Below, piece by piece: positions 19,118 to 27,217 of a stretch of 38,431 nucleotides of DNA (position 1 is the stretch's first letter; every line of letters starts with the position of its first letter). This stretch comes from Clostridia bacterium (GTDB lineage Bacteria > Bacillota > DSM-12270 > Thermacetogeniales > Thermacetogeniaceae). The stretch is taken from assembly GCA_902812435.1 (NCBI GenBank), contig CADDZA010000008.1:1-38431 (forward strand), given 5' to 3'. The position numbers and the translations under genes are program-made. The notes beneath the pieces are model-generated. The model ran no database searches, was not told the DNA's origin, and saw only the letters and a list, made by a program, of their open reading frames with translations.

Positions 19118-20308
19118 TTGGCGAGGCGTTTATTTACTTCCGAATCGGTGACAGAAGGACACCCGGATAAGATTGCCGATCAGATCTCTGACGCCATTCT
19201 GGATGCTATCTACGAAAAAGACAATTTAGCTCGCGTTGCCTGCGAAACCCTGGTAGCGACCGGACTTGTTCTTGTTGCCGGACAGATCACCACCGAATGC
19301 TATATCGACATGCCGCGTGTAGTCAGGGAGACCATCAGGGGAATCGGCTATACCAGGGCAAAATATGGGTTTGACTGTGATACTTGTGCCGTCATCACCT
19401 CCATTGAGGAGCAATCCCCTGACATTGCCCTGGGCGTCGACAGCGCCTTTGAAGTGAAAACAGGTGAAATTCAGTCACAGGAGTTGGGAGCAGGGGATCA
19501 GGGGATGATGTTCGGTTATGCCACCGATGAGACTCCCGATTTGATGCCTATGCCGATCAACCTTGCCCACAACCTGGCTCGGCGGTTGGCCGAAGTTCGC
19601 AAGAACCGGATTCTGTCTTATCTACGCCCGGACGGAAAAACACAGGTAACCGTGGAATACGAAGATGACAGGCCACTGCGGGTGGATGCTGTTGTCGTAT
19701 CGGCCCAGCACAGACCGGATGTGCCGTTGGAACGGATCAGGCAAGATATTATCGAACAGGTGATTAAAACCATCATTCCACCCGAATACATCGATGAGAA
19801 AACACGTTTCTACGTCAACCCGACAGGCCGTTTCGTCATCGGTGGACCTCAAGGGGATACGGGATTGACCGGCCGTAAGATCATCGTCGATACCTATGGA
19901 GGCATGGCGCGACATGGCGGTGGGGCATTTTCCGGGAAGGACCCCACCAAGGTTGACCGCTCTGCTTCCTATTTCGCCAGGTATGTGGCTAAAAATATTG
20001 TAGCTGCGGGATTAGCCCGGCGTTGCGAAGTGCAATTTGCCTATGCGATCGGTGTTGCCAACCCGATTTCCGTTTCTGTGGATACCTTTGGGACGGGAGT
20101 TATTCCTGACGATGCTATCTGCCGGTTGATTAAGGAGATATTTGATTTTAAACCTTCCTCCATTATCAAAGCTTTGGATTTGCGCCGTCCTATCTACAAA
20201 CAAACCGCCGCCTACGGACATTTTGGGCGTTCGGATCTCGATCTACCCTGGGAAAAGGTTGACCGGGCCGAACTTCTTCGAAAAGAGGCGGCAACTTTGG
20301 CAAGGTAA
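19118..20308 (+). CDS. metK: S-adenosylmethionine synthetase
   Basis: MetK makes S-adenosylmethionine from methionine and ATP. The 396-residue protein has the normal length and motifs: [28 protein letters not shown] and [16 protein letters not shown]. The TTG at 19118 is the likely start, since the family begins shortly before [23 protein letters not shown] provides a ribosome-binding region. No S-box or other SAM riboswitch precedes it. The gene lies four bases behind coaBC, so it is probably read as part of that operon. The unusual structured region begins 30 bp after its stop. Confidence 0.98.
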   Translation: MARRLFTSESVTEGHPDKIADQISDAILDAIYEKDNLARVACETLVATGLVLVAGQITTECYIDMPRVVRETIRGIGYTRAKYGFDCDTCAVITSIEEQSPDIALGVDSAFEVKTGEIQSQELGAGDQGMMFGYATDETPDLMPMPINLAHNLARRLAEVRKNRILSYLRPDGKTQVTVEYEDDRPLRVDAVVVSAQHRPDVPLERIRQDIIEQVIKTIIPPEYIDEKTRFYVNPTGRFVIGGPQGDTGLTGRKIIVDTYGGMARHGGGAFSGKDPTKVDRSASYFARYVAKNIVAAGLARRCEVQFAYAIGVANPISVSVDTFGTGVIPDDAICRLIKEIFDFKPSSIIKALDLRRPIYKQTAAYGHFGRSDLDLPWEKVDRAELLRKEAATLAR

Positions 20309-20337
20309 AAATATTATTCCTGCCCTGGAAATGTTCA

Positions 20338-20542
20338 GGTTTATCCTTGCGCTTGCTCCCGGACTCCGGTTTAACTCGCCCTAAGACTTGCCGCAGACGG
20401 CAGCCGACCGGCTCCTATGACGCCATCCATGGCGCATAGTCGCCTAACTCAACCTCCTGTTTCGCTTCGGCTGCCGTTAGCTGCTCCTTCGTCAAGGGCG
20501 AGTAACAACCTCCGTAGATCGCTGCGCCAGCAAGGATAAACC
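20338..20542 (+). ncRNA. Candidate structured RNA or palindromic element (~205 nt)
   Basis: Four nested inverted repeats share one axis. GGTTTATCCTTGC (20338-20350) pairs with 20530-20542 over 13 bp. ACTCGCCCT (20374-20382) pairs with 20495-20503. GCAG plus ACGGCAGCCGA (20393-20407) pairs with 20467-20477 and 20481-20484 around a three-base bulge. An apical hairpin CTATG-A-CGCCAT (20415-20426) pairs with 20429-20439. Large internal loops separate the helices. The outer stem is followed on the plus strand by GCTTTTT. It could be the metK 3' untranslated region, an independent RNA or a decayed mobile palindrome. No known RNA family was recognised and no dedicated promoter was found, so the strand is an inference. 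Confidence 0.5.
20341..20360 (+). repeat. Dispersed 20-bp repeat, copy 2
   Basis: It matches 13644-13663 at 19 of 20 positions in the same orientation. Here it forms part of the outer arm of the structured element, whereas copy 1 lacks the matching partner arm. Confidence 0.6.
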
Positions 20543-20554
20543 GCTTTTTCGTTC

Positions 20555-20659
20555 CTCTGTTGGTGCCGCCGGAGGCGGCGTGATGGTCTGCTCTGAAATA
20601 GATCAAGTTTATCAGCCGGTGTATTTTCATACTCTGTTGGTGTCACCAGAGGTTACGTG
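20555..20659 (+). repeat. Diverged direct repeat, 77-bp period
   Basis: The units at 20555-20582 and 20632-20659 share an exact 11-mer CTCTGTTGGTG and 22 of 28 positions overall. Five of the six differences are transitions in the G/C-to-A/T direction. Each unit holds a small hairpin just after the 11-mer: GCCGCC-GGA-GGCGGC in the first and TGGT-GTC-ACCA in the second. Weaker similarity continues for roughly 20 more bases. Confidence 0.55.
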
Positions 20660-20683
20660 GAAGTCTACTTATTGATATTGGAG

Positions 20684-20712
20684 AAGGCTGCCTTTGTGTG
20701 CAGCCTTTTTTT
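20684..20712 (+). terminator. Rho-independent terminator upstream of priA
   Basis: AAGGCTGC (20684-20691) pairs with GCAGCCTT (20700-20707) around an eight-base loop, and T706-T712 form the U-tract. It would end the long yicC-to-metK transcript together with the structured region. Confidence 0.88.
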
Positions 20713-20723
20713 CCTGTTATAAT
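20694..20723 (+). promoter_or_regulatory. Promoter of priA and downstream genes
   Basis: TGTTATAAT (20715-20723) is a perfect -10 with the TG extension. The only -35-like sequence is TTGTGT (20694-20699), 18 nt upstream, which lies within the loop of the preceding terminator. The extended -10 compensates for the weak -35. Confidence 0.65.
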
Positions 20724-20772
20724 AGGGAATAAGAAGATTAGGAGTATTAAAAAGATTTCCGGAGGAATTTCA

Positions 20773-22767
20773 GTGGGGGAAGCTTGTGCAGAAGTGACTG
20801 TTGATATCAATCACCCTTTTCTTGATCATTTTTTCTACTACCGGGTTCCTCCCCATTTCCCCATGCCGGAAATTGGAACTCGGGTGGTTGTTCCTTTTGG
20901 GCACCTCATCGTTCATGGTTGGATCATCGGGTACAGCGAACCTCCACGCGGCATTCAACTTAAGGAGATCCTTTCAGTTAGTTCCGAGCCCGGTTTGACC
21001 CCGGAACTCTTAAAGATCGGGCGCTGGATGGCGGATTATTACGTGCAGCCCCTGGCTGAAATTTTGAAACTAATGGCTCCACCTGCAAAGCCTTTGAGGA
21101 AGGTAAAAACACAATCCGGTCAAAATACTCTTACCTTTACCCGCCCGCGCCGGCTTGTTCTTTCGAGGGAGCAAGTTAAAGCTTTGCATGAGATTGAGGT
21201 AGCTCTTCATGACTGTTGTTTCAAACAATTTTTGCTGCACGGGGTTACCGGTAGCGGAAAAACGGAGGTCTACCTGCGTGCGGCGGCTACTGCTGTGTCA
21301 ATGAATCGCCAGGTGCTCTACCTGGTTCCCGAAATCGCCCTTACTCCCCAGGCGGAAGCGTGGTTTCAAAGCGTTTTTGGGGATCAGGTGGCGATCTGGC
21401 ATAGCAGGCAGGGACATTGCGAAAAATACCGGATTTATGAGGATATCAAGTCGGGGAGAGTAAAGATTCTCATCGGCCCCCGATCAGCGGTTTTTGCCCC
21501 CTTTCAGAACGTGGGCCTGATTATCATTGACGAAGAACACGATCCCTCTTACAAACAGCAGGAACAGCCTTACTACCATGCCCGTGACGTTGCCTATCAG
21601 CGCGCCCGTTACAACAGGGCAGTTCTTATTCTCGGGAGTGCCACTCCCTCCCTGGAAAGCTTTACGCATGCCGTCAAGGGTCATTACAGGATGTTGACCA
21701 TGCAACAGAGACCTTTGGGGCGTGAGTTGCCCCGGATCACTGTTATTGATCTCAGATCTGAGCAACAAGTAGGGAGTTCTGGTTTAATAAGCAGGTATTT
21801 ACGTGAGCAAATTGCACTTCGCCTGGAACGAAAAGAACAGGTGATCCTGTTTCTCAATCGCCGGGGCTATGCGCCACTCGTATTCTGCCCTGAGTGTGGC
21901 TATGTCTTAAAGTGTAAAAAATGCTCCATTTCTCTTGTTTATCATCAGGCGACACGAAACCTTCAGTGCCACTATTGCAACCATAAAACTCCCCTGCCGG
22001 ACCATTGTCCCTGGTGTGGGAGTTCAAAGAGGCTATCTTTTCTGGGAATGGGGATCCAAAGGGTCGAGCAGGAAATCAGGCGTTTGTATCCCGGAGCGAA
22101 CCTGCAACGGCTTGATCTGGACACAACACGTAAAAGGGGAGCTTTTGCCCAAATATTAGGTGGTTTTGCAAGAAGAGAAACTGACATCCTGCTTGGCACA
22201 CAGATGGTGGCAAAGGGCCATGACTTCCCCTGGGTAACCCTCGTAGGGGTATTAAATGCGGATCTGGCCTTAAATCTTCCCGATTACCGGGCCGCCGAAA
22301 GAACCTATCAACTGCTTGCCCAGGTCGCCGGCCGGGCAGGCCGCGGCCAATTGCCGGGGGAGGTTGTTGTTCAAACCTATTTCCCTGAGCATTATAGTAT
22401 TGTGGCGGCCTGTCGGAATGACTATAATGTGTTCTACAAGGAGGAGGCCCGCTCCCGGGAATTTCTCGGGTACCCCCCTTTTGGGGATTTAATACGCTTG
22501 CGCCTTACTGGAGAAAAGGAGCAGGAGGTCGCCTCCCTGGCGGTTGCCCTGGCGGATGATCTGCGAAGTATATTTCAAAACGAGAATCTGGCCGTCCTGG
22601 GACCTGCCCAATCTCCAGTCCGGCGTGTGAAAAGCTACTACAGATGGCAACTAATGCTGAAAGGGGATTGCAATGGCATTCGCAGTAAACTTCGTGCCTG
22701 TATCCAGAGCTACCGAAAAAAAACTAGTGTTATAATTGGTATTGAAGTTGATCCTTACGGATTTTAA
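20773..22767 (+). CDS. priA: Primosomal protein N' (replication restart helicase PriA), short form
   Basis: PriA recognises stalled forks and reloads the replicative helicase. The frame is open from 20698 through the terminator, but the real start is the GTG at 20773 with GGAGGA six bases upstream, giving 664 residues. Seen in order: an N-terminal 3'-DNA-binding domain (about 1-105), Walker A GVTGSGKT (157-164), Walker B DEEH (near 253), paired zinc-binding cysteines from about residue 373 (CPECGYVLKCKKC, CHYC, CPWC), and late helicase motifs including QVAGRAGRG. The helicase begins about 65 residues earlier than in Escherichia coli PriA, so the winged-helix segment appears missing. The reading frame shows no sign of damage. 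Confidence 0.95.
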   Translation: MGEACAEVTVDINHPFLDHFFYYRVPPHFPMPEIGTRVVVPFGHLIVHGWIIGYSEPPRGIQLKEILSVSSEPGLTPELLKIGRWMADYYVQPLAEILKLMAPPAKPLRKVKTQSGQNTLTFTRPRRLVLSREQVKALHEIEVALHDCCFKQFLLHGVTGSGKTEVYLRAAATAVSMNRQVLYLVPEIALTPQAEAWFQSVFGDQVAIWHSRQGHCEKYRIYEDIKSGRVKILIGPRSAVFAPFQNVGLIIIDEEHDPSYKQQEQPYYHARDVAYQRARYNRAVLILGSATPSLESFTHAVKGHYRMLTMQQRPLGRELPRITVIDLRSEQQVGSSGLISRYLREQIALRLERKEQVILFLNRRGYAPLVFCPECGYVLKCKKCSISLVYHQATRNLQCHYCNHKTPLPDHCPWCGSSKRLSFLGMGIQRVEQEIRRLYPGANLQRLDLDTTRKRGAFAQILGGFARRETDILLGTQMVAKGHDFPWVTLVGVLNADLALNLPDYRAAERTYQLLAQVAGRAGRGQLPGEVVVQTYFPEHYSIVAACRNDYNVFYKEEARSREFLGYPPFGDLIRLRLTGEKEQEVASLAVALADDLRSIFQNENLAVLGPAQSPVRRVKSYYRWQLMLKGDCNGIRSKLRACIQSYRKKTSVIIGIEVDPYGF

Positions 22768-22813
22768 TAAATTTTGTATCTGAATTTGCGCTGCAAGAGG
22801 TGGCTGAACAGTT

Positions 22814-23275
22814 ATGGCGGTTTATAGAATTGTGGAATTGGGTGATCAAGTGCTGCGCGAAAAGGCCCGTCCAGTTCCCGAAATTAACAAGAACATTCTT
22901 AAGCTGCTGGACAACCTGGTCGATACCATGTATGCCGCAAAGGGAGTAGGTTTGGCCGCTCCTCAGATCGGAATTTCCAAGCGGGTCATCGTGGTCGACG
23001 CCGGAGAAGGTCTGCTGGAACTCGTTAATCCTGAGATAATCGGCAGTCGTGGGGAAGATGTTGCGGTGGAGGGCTGCTTGAGCATTCCCGGGGTAGCCGG
23101 AGAGGTCAAGCGCGCCGAACAGGTGGAAGTCAAGGGTTTGGACCGTGCTGGAAAAGTAATCAAAGTTCGAGCCACCGGCTTGTTAGCGCGTGCGCTTCAA
23201 CACGAGATCGATCACCTTGACGGTATTCTCTTTATCGACAAGGTGATCAGGTTTATCGGCAGCGAAGAATCCTGA
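22814..23275 (+). CDS. def: Peptide deformylase
   Basis: Def removes the formyl group from new N-terminal methionines. The 153-residue protein has all three active-site motifs: [10 protein letters not shown] (near 44-53), EGCLS with metal ligand Cys88, and QHEIDHLDG with His130, Glu131 and His134. The length fits a type I or short clostridial enzyme. It is paired with fmt, which adds the formyl group to initiator tRNA, 16 nt downstream. Confidence 0.97.
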   Translation: MAVYRIVELGDQVLREKARPVPEINKNILKLLDNLVDTMYAAKGVGLAAPQIGISKRVIVVDAGEGLLELVNPEIIGSRGEDVAVEGCLSIPGVAGEVKRAEQVEVKGLDRAGKVIKVRATGLLARALQHEIDHLDGILFIDKVIRFIGSEES

Positions 23276-23291
23276 GAGGCGGGAGAACAAA

Positions 23292-24230
23292 TTGGACATC
23301 CTGTTTATAGGGACGTCGGAATTTGCAATACCAACTTTGGAGATGCTCCGGAACAGTAAATGGCCTCTCATAGGAGTGGTCACACAGCCCGACCGGCCCC
23401 GGGGAAGGGGGCGAAAAATGGCTGCACCTCCGGTAAAACAGCATATGGTTGGTACGGGAATTCCCGTTTACCAGCCGGGCTCTCCCGGGGAACTTGCGAA
23501 CCTCCTCTCAAGGGGAGAGATAAAACCTGCTGTCATTGTTGTCGTTGCATATGGCCAATTACTCTCTTCCCAGACCTTGAACACTCCCCCGTTAGGATGC
23601 GTCAATCTTCATCCATCCTTGCTTCCTGCATATCGCGGGGCTGCTCCCATACAAAGAGCGATTATCAACGGAGAAACGAGGACGGGGATAACCACAATGT
23701 ACTTAAGCGAGGAGATGGATGCCGGAGATATCATACTCCAGGAAGAAGTTGAAATTGGCCAGGATACGACTTTCGGCGAATTTGCAAGTCTCGCGGCGGA
23801 AAGAGGGGCCGCTCTCATGTGCAAGACTTTAACCCTGATTGAAGAGGGGAAAGCGCCGCGCCTTCCCCAGGACCATAGCCGGGCGACTTACGCCCCTCCG
23901 CTCAGAGCGGAAGAAGAAAGAATCGACTGGACCCGCAGCGCTAAAGGGATCTACGACCTGATCAGGGGTATGAATCCCCGGCCCGGGGCGTATACTTTGT
24001 TTAGAGGAAATAATCTCAAAATTTGGCGCGCAAGGCTCGAGGCCGGCGTTAGCCAGCACTTTAAGCCCGGCCAGGTTGTAGATGCCGATCCTAAGGCTGG
24101 TTTTACTGTTCAGACGGGTAATGGAAAGCTTTTAATCACAGATGTACAGCCGGCCGGCCGTTCTCATATGAGCGGTGCCGAATTTGTACGCGGCTATAAA
24201 ATTTCCCGGGGTTTCATACTAGGAGAGTAG
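23292..24230 (+). CDS. fmt: Methionyl-tRNA formyltransferase
   Basis: Fmt formylates initiator Met-tRNA using 10-formyltetrahydrofolate. The 312-residue protein begins at a TTG (23292) with GGCGGGAG upstream and has the family N-terminus MDILFIGTSEFAIP. The formyl-transfer motif HPSLLPAYRGAAPIQRAI contains the catalytic histidine and is preceded by a conserved asparagine (CVNLHPS). The C-terminal tRNA-binding domain is present (RAGKISRG-like end, YKISRGFILGE). It forms a translation-start pair with def. Confidence 0.97.
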   Translation: MDILFIGTSEFAIPTLEMLRNSKWPLIGVVTQPDRPRGRGRKMAAPPVKQHMVGTGIPVYQPGSPGELANLLSRGEIKPAVIVVVAYGQLLSSQTLNTPPLGCVNLHPSLLPAYRGAAPIQRAIINGETRTGITTMYLSEEMDAGDIILQEEVEIGQDTTFGEFASLAAERGAALMCKTLTLIEEGKAPRLPQDHSRATYAPPLRAEEERIDWTRSAKGIYDLIRGMNPRPGAYTLFRGNNLKIWRARLEAGVSQHFKPGQVVDADPKAGFTVQTGNGKLLITDVQPAGRSHMSGAEFVRGYKISRGFILGE

Positions 24231-24239
24231 GCGGCTACC

Positions 24240-25007
24240 GTGCGCGTCAAAAAGCGACTGTTTATAGGTTTACTGAGCGCGGCAGTAGGGTTAATCCTAA
24301 TCCTGCTTATTTTTATGACTTACCTGGTGATAAACTGGGATCAACCCATCAATCGCATTATTCTTTTGATCGTATGCCTGTTGATAATTGTTATTTTAGG
24401 AATTATTTCTTCTGGAATCGCAGGTATTGTTCTTACAATCTGGAGCGCCAGGTCAATACCGTCTCTGCAGCATTCTATACGGGTAACCCTCAATCTTCTG
24501 TTTCCAATTGCCCTGCTGCTGGGGAGGGTCCTTGGAATCAGCCAGGAGAGGATACGGGGTTCCTTTATCGAAGTAAATAATCAATTGGTCCGGGCACGGC
24601 GGGAGGTCTTCGCAGCAAACCAGATTCTTATTTTAGCTCCCCACTGCCTCCAAAACGCCGAATGCCCGCATAAAATTACGTTGCATTCCGATAATTGTAA
24701 AAGGTGCGGAAAATGTCAGGTGAGCGAATTGCTATCACTGCGGGACCGGTATGGAATAAATATTTCCTTTGCCACAGGTGGAACCCTGGCGCGCCGCTTT
24801 GTGCAGATCTACAGACCTCGCGCTATTATTGCCATTGCTTGTGAAAGAGACCTGGCAAGCGGGATTCAAGATACCAACCCGCTGCCTGTTCTGGGCATTC
24901 TCAACGAACGGCCATATGGGCCCTGCTTCAATACCCGTGTAAATCTTCTAAAGGTGGAAGAAGCGGTACTATTCTTTTTAAAATCTGTTCCTGTGGCTAA
25001 TGGCTAA
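24240..25007 (+). CDS. DUF116 family membrane protein of unknown function
   Basis: This 255-residue protein matches the DUF116 family, whose function I do not know. Two or three hydrophobic segments (roughly residues 8-32, 40-68 and 85-96) anchor the N-terminal part. The soluble C-terminal part carries seven cysteines, in APHCLQNAEC, DNCKRCGKC, IACERDL and GPCF, a pattern that suggests metal or Fe-S binding by inference. GTG at 24240 is the start. In Firmicutes this family commonly lies between fmt and rsmB, as here, hinting at a housekeeping role tied to translation or the envelope. Confidence 0.85.
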   Translation: MRVKKRLFIGLLSAAVGLILILLIFMTYLVINWDQPINRIILLIVCLLIIVILGIISSGIAGIVLTIWSARSIPSLQHSIRVTLNLLFPIALLLGRVLGISQERIRGSFIEVNNQLVRARREVFAANQILILAPHCLQNAECPHKITLHSDNCKRCGKCQVSELLSLRDRYGINISFATGGTLARRFVQIYRPRAIIAIACERDLASGIQDTNPLPVLGILNERPYGPCFNTRVNLLKVEEAVLFFLKSVPVANG

Positions 25008-25037
25008 AACTTAATTTATTGAGGTGAATCATCACAG

Positions 25038-26429
25038 TTGAAGGAACATGATCTATTCCATCACGTTTATTCGGCCAGGGACGGTTCGCTGCGGGTGCTG
25101 TTAGCGGTAGAAAAGGAAGGGGCTTACGCCAACCTTGCCCTGCAGAAGCTTGACCCCATGCATAGGCTGAAGCCTGCCGATACTGCTTTACTTACGGAAC
25201 TGGTTTACGGTACCCTACGTTGGCGGAATAATCTTGACTGGGTGATCAACCAGTTCAGCAAACTGCCTGTTGACAAGATGAATTATATTGTTCGTAATAT
25301 TCTGCGGCTGGGTGTTTACCAGTTGCTTTTTCTGGAACGCATTCCCCCCGCCGCGGCCTGCAACGAGTCGGTAAAGCTGGCAAAGGCGTGGAGGCTGGAG
25401 CGGCTGGCTGGCTTTGTGAATGGGATCTTGCGCAGTGTTGTTCGAAATCGAGATCAGATCTGTTATCCACCTTTGAGGGAAAACCCCGGCCTCCACATAA
25501 GTATTAAATACTCCCATCCTCGTTGGCTCGTGGAGCGTTGGCTGAAGCGCTTTGGGGAAGAAGAAACAATATCATTGTGCAGGGCCAATAATGAGAGACC
25601 GCCCCTTGTTTTGCGGTGCAACACCTTGAGGACGACACCGGAAAAGCTGTGCCAGGAACTGAAAAAGAACAATATAGATGCTGTATGCAGTCCCTACATC
25701 CCGGAGGGGGTAAGGGTGTCGCATCTGACCTCTTTACCGGAGCTGCCATCTTTTCGGGATGGTTATTTCGTTTTACAGGACGAAAGCTCCATGCTTGCCT
25801 CTCTCGTCCTGGGCCCTGGAGCCGGGTCCTTTGTCATCGACTCCTGCAGCGGGCCGGGCGGTAAGACGACACATCTGGCTCAAATCATGGGCAATAGAGG
25901 AAAAATCTTAGCCCTAGACGTACATGAACATCGACTGCAGTTAATTGCAGAAACGGCCGAGCGGTTGGGTATTACCATTATAGAGAGGCGGCTGCTGGAC
26001 GCCCGGCTGATTTCCCGGGAATTGCAGGAAAAGGCAGACTATGTGCTGGTTGATGTACCCTGTTCCGGACTCGGTGTGATCAGGAGGCGCCCTGAACTGC
26101 GCTGGCGGGTGGCGCCTGATGATCTATCACTTCACTCCCAACAACAATTAGAAATTCTTAAAGGCGCATCAATCTCTTTGAAAGTAGGCGGTGTTTTGGT
26201 GTACAGCACCTGTTCCACAGAACCGGAGGAAAATCAGAATGTGATTACCCGATTTTTGAGGGAAACGCAGGGATTTCAGTCTGAGGACATAACAGACCTG
26301 ATCCCCTTTCCACTTGTTCATGAAGAGGATTGCCGGACGGCAAGATCCGGTTATCTCCAGTTGCTGCCGCACCGGCACGGAACAGATGGTTTCTTTATTG
26401 CACGCTTGCGCAAGACCAGAGAAGGGTAG
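25038..26429 (+). CDS. rsmB: 16S rRNA (cytosine-967-C5)-methyltransferase
   Basis: RsmB (Sun) methylates C967 of 16S rRNA with SAM. The 463-residue protein has an N-terminal NusB-like RNA-binding domain (about 1-140) and a C-terminal Rossmann methyltransferase domain with SCSGPGGKTTHLAQ for SAM binding. The two functional cysteines are Cys342 in VPCSGLG and Cys392 in YSTCS. The TTG start at 25038 has GAGGTGA about ten bases upstream. The next gene starts eight bases after the stop. The rlmN gene that often follows rsmB is absent. Confidence 0.95.
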   Translation: MKEHDLFHHVYSARDGSLRVLLAVEKEGAYANLALQKLDPMHRLKPADTALLTELVYGTLRWRNNLDWVINQFSKLPVDKMNYIVRNILRLGVYQLLFLERIPPAAACNESVKLAKAWRLERLAGFVNGILRSVVRNRDQICYPPLRENPGLHISIKYSHPRWLVERWLKRFGEEETISLCRANNERPPLVLRCNTLRTTPEKLCQELKKNNIDAVCSPYIPEGVRVSHLTSLPELPSFRDGYFVLQDESSMLASLVLGPGAGSFVIDSCSGPGGKTTHLAQIMGNRGKILALDVHEHRLQLIAETAERLGITIIERRLLDARLISRELQEKADYVLVDVPCSGLGVIRRRPELRWRVAPDDLSLHSQQQLEILKGASISLKVGGVLVYSTCSTEPEENQNVITRFLRETQGFQSEDITDLIPFPLVHEEDCRTARSGYLQLLPHRHGTDGFFIARLRKTREG

Positions 26430-26437
26430 GTGAGACA

Positions 26438-27214
26438 ATGGGTTTACAGGATTTGGAACGCCTGTTGTCCAGCTTTTGGGAAGGCATTTTTATAAAATCA
26501 TCCCGCCAGGTACAACCGGTTGAAATTGCACGTGCCCTTATCAGGGAAATGGCCCAGCAAAGACGTGTCAGCGTATCCCGCATCTATGCCCCAAATATTT
26601 TTACAATCAGTCTAGGAGCCGATGATTTTGAGAAAACCGCACCCCTACAAGCTGCGCTCAGTCAGGAATTGGAGGAGCACATTAGGTACAAAGCAGCTGA
26701 AAAGGGATTTACCTTGATCGGGAGGCCGAGTGTTTCTTTCGAAGAAGATCGATCTCTTGGAATTGGGGAAATCCGGGTTCGCTCCAGTTATGCCTCAACG
26801 GATAACGCTACAGGCACCCCCAGGAGCGAGAAAAACGTTCCCGAACCGGATCGAGGTGATGTCCAGAGTTTTGAGCATACCATGATCTTTAGGAAAGAAG
26901 AAAAAGAGCTCCCAGAACAGAGAAAGATCATTCTCACCGTAGTACATGGTCCCGATCAGGGCAAAAAATTTCCCCTTGAAGGGGAGGGCCCCTTCATGAT
27001 CGGACGTAAAAGTACAAATCACATCGTTCTTTCAGATATAAACGCTTCTCGCGAACACGCCCTTCTGGAATACCGGAACGGTGAGCTCTACTTAATCGAT
27101 TTAAACAGCAGGAACGGTACCTTTGTTAACGGGAACGGAATTGACCAGAAAAGCGTGGAGATCGGTGACCAAATTCAGATCGGGGAGAACTTGCTACAGA
27201 TCGAAGGGGGCTAA
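26438..27214 (+). CDS. FhaA-like protein (DUF3662 plus FHA domain)
   Basis: FHA domains bind phosphothreonine peptides made by Ser/Thr kinases such as the PASTA kinase encoded downstream. The start is the ATG at 26438 rather than an upstream frame extension inside rsmB, giving 258 residues. Residues about 1-125 match DUF3662 (LQDLERLLSSFWEGIF, PVEIARALIREM). A variable linker follows, then a C-terminal FHA domain with the usual phosphate-contact residues in MIGRKSTN, SREHALL and NSRNGTFVNG. The actinobacterial FhaA has the same two-domain layout and acts in cell-wall synthesis. A similar scaffold role is inferred. Confidence 0.9.
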   Translation: MGLQDLERLLSSFWEGIFIKSSRQVQPVEIARALIREMAQQRRVSVSRIYAPNIFTISLGADDFEKTAPLQAALSQELEEHIRYKAAEKGFTLIGRPSVSFEEDRSLGIGEIRVRSSYASTDNATGTPRSEKNVPEPDRGDVQSFEHTMIFRKEEKELPEQRKIILTVVHGPDQGKKFPLEGEGPFMIGRKSTNHIVLSDINASREHALLEYRNGELYLIDLNSRNGTFVNGNGIDQKSVEIGDQIQIGENLLQIEGG

Positions 27215-27217
27215 ACT

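Larger units (their letters stand above)
20309..20772. other. 464-bp metK-priA intergenic region
   Basis: No convincing protein gene is present. Short minus-strand open frames here have no recognisable family or ribosome-binding site. The region holds, in order, a large nested inverted-repeat structure (20338-20542), a diverged 28-bp direct repeat 77 bp apart (20555-20582 and 20632-20659), a strong terminator (20684-20712), an extended -10 promoter (about 20715-20723) and the priA leader. Confidence 0.8.

Noticed and set aside
20309-20560. 6S RNA
   Set aside because: The long bubble-and-stem shape is loosely similar, but I see no conserved 6S sequence, no promoter directly upstream, and no independent proof of a transcript. 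It is kept only as an unassigned structured element.
20415-20646. Two overlapping minus-strand frames of 65-71 codons in the metK-priA gap
   Set aside because: They overlap each other in different frames, have no clear ribosome-binding site or family, and lie across the inverted-repeat structure. I treat them as chance.
20555-20659. CRISPR array
   Set aside because: Only two diverged units occur, 77 bp apart, with no further repeats or cas genes.
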